Below are positions 33,895 to 44,484 of a stretch of 64,000 nucleotides of DNA, one piece after another; the stretch's first letter is position 1; every line of letters starts with the position of its first letter. The stretch is from Flavobacterium anhuiense. Lineage in GTDB: Bacteria > Bacteroidota > Bacteroidia > Flavobacteriales > Flavobacteriaceae. The stretch spans positions 62,001 through 126,000 of the forward strand of contig NZ_FMVC01000005.1 of assembly GCF_900101855.1 (NCBI RefSeq), in the 5' to 3' direction. The translations under genes were made by a program, and so were the position numbers. The notes under the pieces were generated by a model. It ran no database searches. It was not told the origin of the DNA and saw only the letters and a list, made by a program, of their open reading frames with translations.

Positions 33895-35337
33895 TTATTT
33901 TTTATTTGCTAAAATTGTCTGTGCATTTTGTAGTTCACTGAGCTTTACACCTTCAGACTGAGCTCCCTCCAAAACATCTCCGGTATCCTGAATATTACGG
34001 ATATAGGCAGCTAATGCTTCACTTTCTTGCTGAGTACCAGGGAATGGCGGCATATAAGTTCTTCCGTTATGCATATTGGGAATGTAAGACGCCATTGAAT
34101 TAATATCCAAAGGTTTATCAATTCCATACATCCGCTCAAAAACATCAACAACACTGTTGACTCCCTGTGTAGTATGGCAGCGGCTGCAGGCGATTGCAAA
34201 AACATTTCTTCCGGCTTCCACTTTATTTTCAGGAGTTATTTCGGTTACTGTAGTGTAAGTGGCATTTTTGAGCAGCCCGTACTGTTGATAAACGGGATAG
34301 TCTTCCTCAAGTAATAAATTTGAATACATATACCCTCCAATCACATAAGGCTTTCGGACAAATTCACGAACCCTTTCAAAGAATCCGAGATAGGCAAAGG
34401 CCATAACTACAGGAAATAAGACCACGTAACTTTTAATCCATCGGGTTTTGTATAAACCCATAACAGCCATTATCAAAGACGATGAAATGCCGAATAATAT
34501 AAAGTACTTCATTAAATCGTAATATTGGTTGAAATCCATGGTTCCGACTGCTGTACTCATATTGGCTGTCATGGCTTCGGGAATTGAGTTGTAGTAGATT
34601 ACTGCTCCTACAAGGGAAATCGGCGCCCAAAGAATAATCCATTTTGAAATATATTTAACAGCCTTCATCCTTAAATCCGTACCCTTTTTAAAGAAAAGCG
34701 TTACCAGCAGCATCCCAAAACTTCCTCCAACAAGCATAGCTGTAGGGGTTCTAAATAATAATTGGGGAAGATAAATCGGATTAGTAAATCCATTAAGCAA
34801 ACTTTTATGGGTATTCCAGTTTCCCGGATCCATCATAAAACTCAAAATCGAAACAATAATAGCCATAGTAATCCAAGAGAACAAACTTAAAAACCAGCCG
34901 AAACGAATATGTAGTAATTTCCCCCTTAGTGTTGTATTGCTACTCTTCCATGTCAAAAAGTAAATCATGATCAAAATCACTTCGGTAACAAACACCAGCC
35001 ATTCTACAAACCATGCCCAGTAAAATACCCTTATCAAACTACCGATAGAAGTAGGACTCACTAGGGCAACAGAAAACCATATCCCGACACCGGTCATTGC
35101 TCCAAGTGTTGTTGTGATAATAAAAGCAATTTTCATCATATTGTAAATCCTCTTATCCCAATCTAAATCGGTAATCTGATTCATCCCGCTTTTCTTAACA
35201 CCTTTTTGTTCCAGCCATGTGATAAGGGGCATAAAACCTACCGCCAGACCATGATTGATCATAACGTGAATAATGGCAATGATAGCAATGAGCATCCTAT
35301 TATTGAGCCAGTCTAAATGAAAAATTGGAAAGTCCAT
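33895..35337 (-). CDS. Cytochrome bd oxidase subunit I-like protein fused to cytochrome c
   Basis: 480 residues. The membrane part has about nine helices with conserved-looking His and Trp residues (HVMINHGLAVGFMPLI; FYWAWFVEWLVFVTEVILIM), resembling the CydA superfamily. The last 110 residues form a cytochrome c domain with haem motif CSRCH near residue 382 and Met in MPPFPGT. Covalent haem c on a CydA-like core is not the classical bd oxidase and belongs to divergent members of the superfamily. It is the first gene of the cytochrome operon, preceded by a hairpin in its leader. Confidence 0.75.
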   Translation of the reverse strand: MDFPIFHLDWLNNRMLIAIIAIIHVMINHGLAVGFMPLITWLEQKGVKKSGMNQITDLDWDKRIYNMMKIAFIITTTLGAMTGVGIWFSVALVSPTSIGSLIRVFYWAWFVEWLVFVTEVILIMIYFLTWKSSNTTLRGKLLHIRFGWFLSLFSWITMAIIVSILSFMMDPGNWNTHKSLLNGFTNPIYLPQLLFRTPTAMLVGGSFGMLLVTLFFKKGTDLRMKAVKYISKWIILWAPISLVGAVIYYNSIPEAMTANMSTAVGTMDFNQYYDLMKYFILFGISSSLIMAVMGLYKTRWIKSYVVLFPVVMAFAYLGFFERVREFVRKPYVIGGYMYSNLLLEEDYPVYQQYGLLKNATYTTVTEITPENKVEAGRNVFAIACSRCHTTQGVNSVVDVFERMYGIDKPLDINSMASYIPNMHNGRTYMPPFPGTQQESEALAAYIRNIQDTGDVLEGAQSEGVKLSELQNAQTILANKK

Positions 35338-35401
35338 AAATTATTCTGTTTTTATTCTGCAAAGCTCGTACAGTAATTCAAAAACTGCTAAAAACAAAAA
35401 A

Positions 35402-35428
35402 GCAGGAAGTTTAAAAAAACGTTCCTGC
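35402..35428 (-). promoter_or_regulatory. Hairpin with T-tract in the cytochrome operon leader
   Basis: On the minus strand GCAGGAA and TTCCTGC form a 7-bp stem, directly followed by TTTTTTG. It lies 65-91 bases upstream of the CydA-like start, so it could be an attenuator or the terminator of upstream transcription. The words GGCAGGAACGTTTT and AAACTTCCTGCT recur between the RND pump genes at 45774-45826 in opposite order. Confidence 0.5.
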
Positions 35429-35542
35429 CGGATTTGTTAATAGTACTTTTTACATTGCCTTTTAGTACACTGAACTTAGTTTTTCAATCCATCTGATTCT
35501 TTTTTCACACTTTATTCTTTTCGTTGCATGACTCTTAAATAA

Positions 35543-35575
35543 AAAAGGCTGAAAAGTTATACTTTCCAGCCTTTT
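35543..35575. terminator. Terminator after YHS gene
   Basis: AAAAGGCTGAAAAGT (35543-35557) pairs with ACTTTCCAGCCTTTT (35561-35575) with one mismatch and a three-base loop. T-tracts occur on both sides, and it sits 23 bases after the minus-strand YHS gene. Confidence 0.82.
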
Positions 35576-35597
35576 GGCTTATTGTTGATTTACAAAA

Positions 35598-35906
35598 TTA
35601 CTTCTTATTCTTTGCCAGATATTCATCGGCATTTTTCACGAAGTCCTCTTTACACACCCCTGAACAAAAACCGTATAATTTACCTTTATAAGTAACAGTA
35701 TCACTAACTCCGTACTTGCTGATATCCATATTACAGCTGAAATCTAAATTACTGGCATAAGTTAATTTATTGAGCGGATTTTTAGGATCTTTATAAACAG
35801 CTTCAGATTCCATTGTATGGGAATGATCGTGCGGGTGTTTTTTTTCTTCTTTTTTATTACAGCCTAAAAAAAGGGCTATTGCGGCAATTAAAATGATTTT
35901 TTTCAT
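35598..35906 (-). CDS. YHS-like lipoprotein with His-rich stretch
   Basis: 102 residues. The lipoprotein signal (IAALFLGCNKK style, Cys16) is followed by a His-rich metal-binding segment (HPHDHSHTMES). The C-terminal YHS/TRASH-like domain shows CNMDISKYGVSDTV and YGFCSGVCKEDF with ligand cysteines. Periplasmic metal (likely copper) handling is probable. It lies directly after the superoxide dismutase gene in the same orientation, with the cytochrome operon beyond. Confidence 0.82.
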   Translation of the reverse strand: MKKIILIAAIALFLGCNKKEEKKHPHDHSHTMESEAVYKDPKNPLNKLTYASNLDFSCNMDISKYGVSDTVTYKGKLYGFCSGVCKEDFVKNADEYLAKNKK

Positions 35907-35925
35907 AGTATTGAAATTTAGATGA

Positions 35926-36594
35926 TTATTTTATGATGACAGAATGATAGCGGTCGCTCACTTCATTCCAGTTTATTATACCCCATACGGCTTCCAGGTA
36001 ATCAGCCCGTTTATTTTGATATTTCAAATAATAAGCATGCTCCCAAAGATCTATCCCTAATATAGGCGTTCCTTTCTGCTGGACATCAGCCATCAGGGGA
36101 TTATCCTGATTTGCTGTCGAGCTTATCTCTAACTGCTTTTTATCAGACACATACAGCCAAACCCATCCGGATCCAAAGCGTGAAAGCGCCTCCTTGTTTA
36201 ATTTTTGCTTTAAATTTTCCAGCCCTCCGAATGTTGCGGTTAATGCCTTTAACAATTCAGCTGAAAGCTTTGTGTTCTTCTCAGGCGTCAGTATTGACCA
36301 GAACATCTCATGGTTATAGTGCCCTCCTGCATTATTTCTCACTCCAGCAGGTAAAGTTGATGCCTTTGAAAAGAGCTGTTCGAGTGTCATTTTTTCATAA
36401 GCAGTACCTTTAACCGCATCATTTAAATTTTTCACATAACCTGCATGGTGCCGGCTGTAATGGATTTCCATTGTCTGGCTGTCTATAAATGGCTCTAAGG
36501 CATTGTAGGCAAATGGCAACGGTTTTTGAACAAACTGAGCTGACACGGATAAACTCATTGCCAGCATTACTATTAAAATTTTGTTTTGTAACAT
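35926..36594 (-). CDS. Exported Fe/Mn superoxide dismutase
   Basis: 222 residues. The signal peptide ends near SVSAQF. SOD core motifs are MEIHYSRHHAGYV (first His ligand), NNAGGHYNHEMFW (second), then GSGWVWLYV and DLWEHAYYLKYQNKR (Asp and His ligands). It dismutates superoxide, here unusually in the periplasm because of the signal peptide. It is 11 bases downstream of an AraC gene and 19 upstream of the YHS lipoprotein, within a redox/metal module. Metal preference cannot be read reliably. Confidence 0.93.
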   Translation of the reverse strand: MLQNKILIVMLAMSLSVSAQFVQKPLPFAYNALEPFIDSQTMEIHYSRHHAGYVKNLNDAVKGTAYEKMTLEQLFSKASTLPAGVRNNAGGHYNHEMFWSILTPEKNTKLSAELLKALTATFGGLENLKQKLNKEALSRFGSGWVWLYVSDKKQLEISSTANQDNPLMADVQQKGTPILGIDLWEHAYYLKYQNKRADYLEAVWGIINWNEVSDRYHSVIIK

Positions 36595-36605
36595 ATTTTT
36601 GTTTT

Positions 36606-37472
36606 TTAATGATTTGATAATCTGCGAAACTGCTCAGGTGTTTTATTTGTCTGTCTTTTAAAAAAGGTTACAAAGTAGGATGTGTTTTCAAAACCCAGCT
36701 GGTCTGCAATTTCATTTACTGAATAGTTGGTAAAATGAATCAGACGCTGTGCTTCTATTACAATACGTTTTCGTATGAGATCTCCTGCAGTATAATTGGT
36801 GATTTCCTTACAGATTTTATTTAAGTAATTTGGCGTCACATTGAGCAGGTCAGCATAAGCAGCAGGCATTTTTTTCATTTTAAAATCTTTCTCAATCATC
36901 TTTTCAAATTCTTTGACCTTTTGTTGTTTAGGACTATTGTTTGTTGCTAATCCTATGGGGTCATAAAGTCTATCCAGATCAAACAGCAGGATATTAAGAT
37001 AAGAACGAAGAACTTTAACAGACTCCCTTTTGTGGAGGCTGAACTCCTTAAAAAATATTTCAAGCAGGTAAATCCATTTATTTCTTTCCTCGTCACTGAG
37101 CCTTACAAACAATTTGGAAGCATCATGAAGAAATATAAATTGTTCTAAAATATTAGTATTATAACGCAGGGAGAAAAAATCTTCGGTGAAACAGATTATT
37201 TTTCCTTTCGCTTTGTTATTAATGTCGACACTGCTTATACAGCGCGGCTTTATGATGATGACCTTGGCGTTTTCCAGACGGATTTTCTGATTGTCAATCC
37301 TGATTTCTCCTTCTGCCTGCTCAATAAAGAGAAGCATGTAGAAATTCTGCTTGTGCGGGTATTCCAGCATCGGAAACCGCTGAAGCAGGTTTGCCGGATT
37401 ATCCATCCAGAAATGACTGCCGTCATCAGTAAATAAGTTCATACCGCAGACTGGTATTTCTGATATTTGCAT
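36606..37472 (-). CDS. AraC family transcriptional regulator
   Basis: 288 residues from the ATG at 37472 (MQISEIPVCGMNLF); longer frames overlap the next gene. The N-terminal half is a cupin-like sensor and the C-terminal half has two HTHs (KKMPAAYADLLNVTPNYLNK; VNEIADQLGFENTSYFVTFF). It lies immediately upstream of the superoxide dismutase gene (11 bases) and so is likely co-transcribed with, and a controller of, the SOD/YHS genes. Confidence 0.88.
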   Translation of the reverse strand: MQISEIPVCGMNLFTDDGSHFWMDNPANLLQRFPMLEYPHKQNFYMLLFIEQAEGEIRIDNQKIRLENAKVIIIKPRCISSVDINNKAKGKIICFTEDFFSLRYNTNILEQFIFLHDASKLFVRLSDEERNKWIYLLEIFFKEFSLHKRESVKVLRSYLNILLFDLDRLYDPIGLATNNSPKQQKVKEFEKMIEKDFKMKKMPAAYADLLNVTPNYLNKICKEITNYTAGDLIRKRIVIEAQRLIHFTNYSVNEIADQLGFENTSYFVTFFKRQTNKTPEQFRRLSNH

Positions 37473-37509
37473 TTTTTTGATTTTTATGATTAATACTAAA
37501 ACAACAGTA

Positions 37510-37881
37510 TTAAACAAATCTGGGGGGATGGTAGATCGAAAAAATATAATCGGATTTTTGACTGCTCTTATCCAGCATCGGATATTCATTTTTAAATACA
37601 AAGTATATCGCCGTGAATGAAAACTGCTGCGGTTGCTGCAGAAACAGCTGCACCTCTTTATATGTTACTGTTGGGAATTTTTGCTCCTGTTTTTCACTTG
37701 CTTTTAATTTATTTTCCAGATAACATTTTCCATTACAAATTGGAACAGCATCAAACCTGTTGATACATAGATTTTTGGCAATATAATCCTGATTAATGTA
37801 AAAGTCACCAATAATCCATATGCTGCCTGCATTTTGAAACGCAAACAGTATGAGAATAGATAAAATGATACATTTTTTCAT
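37510..37881 (-). CDS. Small exported Cys-motif protein (CNGKC family)
   Basis: 123 residues. The N-terminal signal/anchor (MKKCIILSILILFAFQNAGS) is followed by INQDYIAKNLCINRFDAVPI and CNGKCYLENKLK, then a linker and a C-terminal YHPPRFV. A second protein with the same plan is encoded at 38916. Three conserved cysteines (C-NR-CNGKC) suggest metal or thiol chemistry in the periplasm. The SCO gene ends 10 bases upstream of its start, so copper delivery is a reasonable guess. Family function is unknown to me. Confidence 0.7.
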   Translation of the reverse strand: MKKCIILSILILFAFQNAGSIWIIGDFYINQDYIAKNLCINRFDAVPICNGKCYLENKLKASEKQEQKFPTVTYKEVQLFLQQPQQFSFTAIYFVFKNEYPMLDKSSQKSDYIFSIYHPPRFV

Positions 37882-37891
37882 CAGTGCAATT

Positions 37892-38509
37892 TTATTTGGC
37901 CGGGCTTTCTTCCAAAAGTTTTTTCACATCATCAATCAGCCTGTCTGTTTCCTTTGGATTTGTACCATCGTAAACCCCGCGAACATGGCGGTTTTTGTCA
38001 ACAAGCAGAAATCCTCCGCTGTGAACAAAACCTCCGGGCTCGTTTTTATCAGGATACGCCGTTGCAAAATAGCTTTCGGTCGCAATTTTGTAGATACTGT
38101 CCCTGCTGCCGGTCACAAAATGCCAATTTTTTTTTATACCATTAGCCACCGTATAGGCCTTCAAGCGCGGTATGGTATCATGCTCAGGGTCTATGGTGTG
38201 GGAAAGAAACAATACTTCATCATTATCCTTGTAGGTTTCATACACTTTTTTGAGCTCTACATTCATTTTCGGGCAGATTGAAGGGCATGAAAGGAAAATA
38301 AAATCCGCTATATAAATTTTGCCGGCAAAAGTAGTATTGTTTACCACCATACTATCCTGATTGGTAAACGAAAAATCCTTAATGCGAGGATATCGGGTTT
38401 TATTTCCTTCTATTATCGGATTTCCTAAAATCGGAAGTTTCTCCTGCACTTTCCCACAAGATGTGAGCATCAGGCAGTATATCATGATCCAAATTATTTT
38501 TTTCATCAT
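37892..38509 (-). CDS. SCO1/SenC family copper chaperone-like lipoprotein
   Basis: 205 residues. The lipoprotein signal ends at Cys (CLMLTSCGK). A thioredoxin-like SCO fold carries the copper motif CPSIC (near residue 76) and a downstream His in FVHSGGFLL (near 163). It is expected to be anchored in the inner membrane facing the periplasm and to deliver copper or reduce disulphides for oxidase assembly. It fits the neighbouring oxidase-like genes, SOD and YHS protein, and is followed at once by a CNGKC-type protein. Confidence 0.9.
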   Translation of the reverse strand: MMKKIIWIMIYCLMLTSCGKVQEKLPILGNPIIEGNKTRYPRIKDFSFTNQDSMVVNNTTFAGKIYIADFIFLSCPSICPKMNVELKKVYETYKDNDEVLFLSHTIDPEHDTIPRLKAYTVANGIKKNWHFVTGSRDSIYKIATESYFATAYPDKNEPGGFVHSGGFLLVDKNRHVRGVYDGTNPKETDRLIDDVKKLLEESPAK

Positions 38510-38915
38510 TTTTATTTTTTAATTATTTATTAGAATAGATTAGTAGCTAACTCCATAGGGAATAAGCCACAAACCGCATTCACTGATTGAGTATATACAT
38601 ATCATCAAAAGATGTTGGAGTAAATTGTAAAATATGGTTTTCGCTGGTTAACTAAAGATTGCAACATGGCTTTGTCCAAAAGTCATAATCCTATAAAAAA
38701 CAAATAAGGAAAACCTCTCCACAACAAGACGATAAATTAATCTCTTTGTTGACCCTGTTAGTAATAATGCTTAAATACACTAATTATCACCTCTTCACAC
38801 AAGCATCTTTTGATTATGCATTTTAGAAGCTAACTACAGCCCAAAACATAGCAATGACCACATTAATGCTAAAAGCACAATGGGAAATGAAACCAATATA
38901 ATTGGGAAAATTAAG
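38510..38915. other. Non-coding interval between SCO and the second Cys-motif gene
   Basis: 406 bases without a convincing gene. It contains an 11-bp inverted pair ATCAAAAGATG (38604-38614) and CATCTTTTGAT (38814-38824) 200 bp apart, and a sequence TTTGTCCAAAAGTCA (38672-38686) that faintly resembles the AraC-type box upstream of pldA. Nothing stronger was found; it probably holds the SCO promoter. Confidence 0.4.
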
Positions 38916-39293
38916 TTATAAAATGGCAGCTGGCGGGCGGAAAGTAGATAAAGAAATGCCTACAGGCTTGCTGTTTAAAAAAGAAAAATCATCTTCAGGT
39001 GATTCTGCAATAATCGGAGATATAAAATTTATTTCCGAGCTAGTACAGATATAAACAACCTCTAATTTTTCTTTAAGGCTGTCCTGCATTTGTTTTTCAT
39101 TATCTGAATATTTTTTAAGACTTTTTTGAAGCTGACATCGTCCGTTGCAGGAGTTAAAAACCTGCTTGCGCTGTATACAGATAGTCCTGGCAATTTCCTG
39201 CTGATTTAATTTGAAAGAAACATAAACAAACGTGCTACCCATGGAAGGCAGAAAGATAAGACCGCAAAGTAATATGACAATATACTTTTTCAA
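38916..39293 (-). CDS. Small exported Cys-motif protein (CNGRC family), paralogue
   Basis: 125 residues, apparently starting at a TTG (39293), because MKKYIVILLCGLIFLPSMGS then forms a proper signal segment. The body repeats the plan of the protein at 37510: LNQQEIARTICIQRKQVFNS, then CNGRCQLQKSLKK, and a C-terminal FRPPAAIL. Conservation of Cys, the CNGxCxL element and a PP tail in both shows a family. Function unknown; periplasmic metal or thiol role inferred from context. Confidence 0.65.
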   Translation of the reverse strand: MKKYIVILLCGLIFLPSMGSTFVYVSFKLNQQEIARTICIQRKQVFNSCNGRCQLQKSLKKYSDNEKQMQDSLKEKLEVVYICTSSEINFISPIIAESPEDDFSFLNSKPVGISLSTFRPPAAIL

Positions 39294-39549
39294 TTGTATC
39301 AGTTTTGTTTATAAAAGCAAAAATACATTTATTTTATTTTTATTTTTAACAAACTCTTGTTTAATTAAACAGAAACACAATATAAATACTTAAATACGAC
39401 CTCTTACAGGAAAAAATAAACTTTAAAGCTTAATACTATATTTTTCAATAAGACCCGCATTGGATAATTAGGATTTACAAAGCCTATTTACGCTACCAAG
39501 TCGGGCTGTATGAATTAAAATAAAATTTTATCTTTACAAAAAACTGGCA

Positions 39550-40437
39550 TTGAAACAAAGCATAAAAAGAAACTCTATTAATGATATCCTTGAAGCATTA
39601 GGCGACACACCGCAGGCAGAAGGTCTTCATATCTACATCAGTAAGGAAGATATTACTGAAAGCCCTTTTCCTTATCCATTCCGCTCAGACAGTTATACTA
39701 TTATGATTATACTGTCAGGCCGCTCAAAAATTCAATTTAATTTACTGGATTACACCATAGAAGCCCATGACATTGTGCTTATTTCTCCACATACGGTTAC
39801 ACACGTTAAGGAGATAGAAAAAAGTATGTCACTTATTGCCATTAGTTTCACCATGAATTTTGCAATTAATCACACCCTTAACCGTACTGATATAACCGCA
39901 TTTGAGTTTTTCGCTTCCAAAACAGCACTAAGCCTTAGATTAAAAAAAACGGAAATAGAGAGTCTGATTAAACTTACCGATTTGTTGTATGAAAAAAATA
40001 CTATTGTGAGTCCATTTTATGGCAAAGAACTTTTAATTCATAGTTTTAATTTATTGATGTTTCAGGTTGCCGAAATATATAGTGAAAAATATGCTTCAAA
40101 TGTCACTAAAATGAACCGCAAGGAAGAGCTTGCTTCAAAATTCATAAAACTTCTGGAAGAAAATTTTAAGAAAGAAAGAAAAGTACAGTTCTACTCTGAC
40201 ACACTAAATCTAACGGCTGCACACCTTTCTAAAATACTTAAAGAAGTGTCTGGCAAAACAGCGGGAGAACTTATAGATGCAGCCATTATTACTGAAGCCT
40301 GCATTCTGCTATCGAACCCCGTATTAAGCATTTCACAGATATCTGATGAACTTAATTTCAGTGATCAGTCTTTCTTTGGTAAATTTTTTAAAAAACATTT
40401 ACAATTATCCCCGTCAGAATACAGGAGAAAGACATAA
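39550..40437 (+). CDS. AraC family transcriptional regulator
   Basis: 295 residues with a probable TTG start at 39550; the next ATG would cut into the sensing domain. The N-terminal cupin-like domain (YTIMIILSGRSKIQFNLLDY) is followed by a C-terminal double HTH (VQFYSDTLNLTAAHLSKILK; ISQISDELNFSDQSFFGKFF). It stands alone, facing the lipoprotein and phospholipase genes. A 26-bp box shared by pldA and the RND operon could be a target of one of the local AraC proteins. Confidence 0.88.
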   Translation: MKQSIKRNSINDILEALGDTPQAEGLHIYISKEDITESPFPYPFRSDSYTIMIILSGRSKIQFNLLDYTIEAHDIVLISPHTVTHVKEIEKSMSLIAISFTMNFAINHTLNRTDITAFEFFASKTALSLRLKKTEIESLIKLTDLLYEKNTIVSPFYGKELLIHSFNLLMFQVAEIYSEKYASNVTKMNRKEELASKFIKLLEENFKKERKVQFYSDTLNLTAAHLSKILKEVSGKTAGELIDAAIITEACILLSNPVLSISQISDELNFSDQSFFGKFFKKHLQLSPSEYRRKT

Positions 40438-40488
40438 GATACAGTAGAAACAAAACCTGTTCCAACCCAATTAACCAACAGTATCTAT

Positions 40489-40950
40489 CTATTCTCCTAT
40501 TTCTGATTTTTTCTTCTGACTCACAGGGTCGAAAACAAATGAATCATTAAATTCTATGGGGTTATCGGGCATAAAATACGAGATTCCCATATAACTTGCC
40601 ACAACACCATGCCCCTGTATCAGCTTTTGCCCGTTACGCAGAAAAATAATCGGGTTTATAGTCTTACTGCCCCCATAACTGATGTATCTGAATTTACCCC
40701 GCAGGGTATCACCGGATATCTCTCCTTCAACTGCACCTGAATCTTTCATAGACCGGCTGCCGTAATACACTTCATACGTGCCGTAAAATCTATTTTTATA
40801 TGCCGTGATTTCTAAAAATGCCGTGTCCTTTCCTTTTACTGCTGTGTATAAAACGGGATGTTGTTTTACATCATTACAGCTGAAGATAAAAAATAGAATA
40901 ACAGCTATAACAGCACCATAAATTCCATATCTCAATATTTCAAACTTCAT
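40489..40950 (-). CDS. Hypothetical lipoprotein
   Basis: 153 residues. A hydrophobic N-terminus ending in a lipobox-like Cys (VILFFIFSCNDV) is followed by a beta-rich soluble domain (TAFLEITAYKNRFYGTYEVY; LRGKFRYISYGG). It is exported and likely lipid-anchored. It lies 46 bases downstream of the phospholipase gene in the same orientation, so the two may be expressed together. No family recognised. Confidence 0.7.
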   Translation of the reverse strand: MKFEILRYGIYGAVIAVILFFIFSCNDVKQHPVLYTAVKGKDTAFLEITAYKNRFYGTYEVYYGSRSMKDSGAVEGEISGDTLRGKFRYISYGGSKTINPIIFLRNGQKLIQGHGVVASYMGISYFMPDNPIEFNDSFVFDPVSQKKKSEIGE

Positions 40951-40996
40951 CTTATATAATTTTTAATACTACTTTTATTTTTCAAAATTCCTATCA

Positions 40997-41797
40997 TTAA
41001 TAAAACCTATAAAATGTGGGTTTAAAGATAAAGCCCACCCTAAGCATTCCCCGTTCTGATTTAAAATCGATAAGGCTCTCGCTGTATCCCTGCCACCACT
41101 GCAGTGTAACAAGCTGGTTTGCATTTTTTTTCAGCCGATAACTTACAGCAGTATTGACGCTCCCTTTAAAATCCCAGTCAGCCCCTTTTCTTACTATTAT
41201 ATCAAAAAATAGCCTGTCTTTATCCAACACCCACTGCAGGTGTCCTTCTCCATAGCCAATGTACCTGGGCAGCGAAGGGTTATTGTCAATCAAAAAAGGT
41301 ATCCATGCTTTCAGGCTCAGTATGACTCTGGGAGAGAATATCCTTGTAAATCCTACAGAAACAGTATTTAGACTTCGTGAATAGATACTGTCACGTCCAT
41401 TGGATTCATGCTCGATTCCCAGAGTTAGTGCGCCAAAAAACTTATCTTCCCTGAATGCAGGTTTTAAAAGCATCAGACCGGGATTATAGTTGCTTTCTTC
41501 AAATGGACTTGATGCTTTATAAACTTTCCAAAATGATTTCTGCGTATAAGTCAGATAAGGATAAAAATCTGCTAAAGGTTTGTTGGATAAACGCTGTTTA
41601 AAACTGAACTGAAATTTTGCATCCATGCTGTTTCTAGAAGGTTTCTGCCCAAGATCAACACCGGTTACAAAATAATTATCCTTATAAATAGAAAATGCCG
41701 GAAGCCTGGTAATAACTGCATGTATCGAATCTCTTCCGGCAGGAATCTGGGCATAAACTAATACTGTAAAAAAAAGTAAAAGAAGATTTATTTTCAT
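40997..41797 (-). CDS. pldA: Outer membrane phospholipase A
   Basis: 266 residues. The signal peptide ends near VYAQI. It is a beta-barrel protein with the OMPLA active-site motif IEHESNGRDS (catalytic His and Ser, near residue 131) and the family's YNPG element (SNYNPGLMLLKP). OMPLA hydrolyses phospholipids that reach the outer leaflet when the outer membrane is disturbed. An AraC-type box lies 51 bases upstream. Context with stress genes fits an envelope-stress role. Confidence 0.88.
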   Translation of the reverse strand: MKINLLLLFFTVLVYAQIPAGRDSIHAVITRLPAFSIYKDNYFVTGVDLGQKPSRNSMDAKFQFSFKQRLSNKPLADFYPYLTYTQKSFWKVYKASSPFEESNYNPGLMLLKPAFREDKFFGALTLGIEHESNGRDSIYSRSLNTVSVGFTRIFSPRVILSLKAWIPFLIDNNPSLPRYIGYGEGHLQWVLDKDRLFFDIIVRKGADWDFKGSVNTAVSYRLKKNANQLVTLQWWQGYSESLIDFKSERGMLRVGFIFKPTFYRFY

Positions 41798-43460
<1,663 letters not shown>

Positions 43461-43513
43461 ACAACTTACTCTACATTAAAGGTTTAATTATAAAGTAATT
43501 TTAAACAAAAAAT

Positions 43514-43541
43514 GCCTGCAAAATAAATATTGCAGGCTTTT
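43514..43541 (+). terminator. Terminator after metY
   Basis: GCCTGCAA (43514-43521) pairs perfectly with TTGCAGGC (43530-43537), followed by TTTTCT, 54 bases past the metY stop. Confidence 0.85.
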
Positions 43542-43606
43542 CTGTTCATTACAATTACTAAAAAGTTTGGCTTTTATGAAATAATATAAATTATACGATT
43601 TGCTTT

Positions 43607-44431
43607 TTAATAATTAGGAAATGCCAATAATGGTATTTCCAATCCCGATGCCATAATTCTTGTTTTGCTGGTATGCACAAGCGAATCCCAAAAGCCATAT
43701 ATTCTGGGAACCATAACTAAGATATCAGCGTTATATTTTATAATTTCTTTCTTTATCTCAGAAATTACGTCATTAGACCGTACAGTTTTATAGATGTGTT
43801 TTTCGATCTCAATTTCTTTTACGATAGTTAAATTTTCTTTGTTTTTTTGTTGTATTTCTGAAACACTTTCATCAACACTAAAAAATTCAATTACTGTTTC
43901 AATGTTTCCAACAAGTGGTTCAATCCAACTGAGTTTTTTAGTCGTTGACCAGCCTAGTGAATCACAGGCAAAAAGGACTTTTTTTAAACCTTGAAAGCGC
44001 GCATTTTTTGGTACAGCCAAAACAGGAAAATTTATTTTTTTGATTACTGATGTCGTTGTGTTTCCCAATAAATCCTGCTCGAAAGAGCGATCTGCCATTC
44101 CCATCACTATAAGATAAGCTTTTGTAGCATTAATTAGAGACAAAAGTTCGTCTTCAAGAAAAGAATAACTGCAGTGCCAATTCACTTCAATCTCAAAAAC
44201 TTCTGCTGTTTCTTTGCTTAAAGTTTTTAGTTTTGAAACTGCCTTGTCCAATTCTTTTTCCATTCCACTTGCGCTAATTCGTGAATTGGCGCTATGTACA
44301 CTTAAAGAGAAAGCATTGAATAGAACTAATTTTGCTCCTATTGATTTTGCAAATCCTGCCGCATAAGCAACAGCATTTGAAGCTGTTTCAGAATAATTAG
44401 TTGCCGCAATAATGGTCAGCTGTGAATTCAT
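43607..44431 (-). CDS. Universal stress protein, tandem UspA domain
   Basis: 274 residues, two Usp domains. The first begins TIIAATNYSETASNAVAYAA and has YLIVMGMADRSFEQDLLGN, the G-2x-G-9x-G(S/T)-like nucleotide loop. The second, from about residue 145 (KKVLFACDSLGWS), is shorter and degenerate. It is a soluble stress protein of unknown precise action. It lies 54 bases downstream of tolC on the same strand and may be the last gene of the pump operon. Confidence 0.88.
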   Translation of the reverse strand: MNSQLTIIAATNYSETASNAVAYAAGFAKSIGAKLVLFNAFSLSVHSANSRISASGMEKELDKAVSKLKTLSKETAEVFEIEVNWHCSYSFLEDELLSLINATKAYLIVMGMADRSFEQDLLGNTTTSVIKKINFPVLAVPKNARFQGLKKVLFACDSLGWSTTKKLSWIEPLVGNIETVIEFFSVDESVSEIQQKNKENLTIVKEIEIEKHIYKTVRSNDVISEIKKEIIKYNADILVMVPRIYGFWDSLVHTSKTRIMASGLEIPLLAFPNY

Positions 44432-44484
44432 TGTGTGACTTTTAAAATGTAAGTAATAATGCTATTTATTAGTCAATTGCTATT

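Noticed and set aside
38604..38824. 11-bp inverted pair 200 bp apart, considered as insertion-sequence ends
   Set aside because: No transposase or target duplication between or beside the arms; such pairs are expected by chance in AT-rich DNA.
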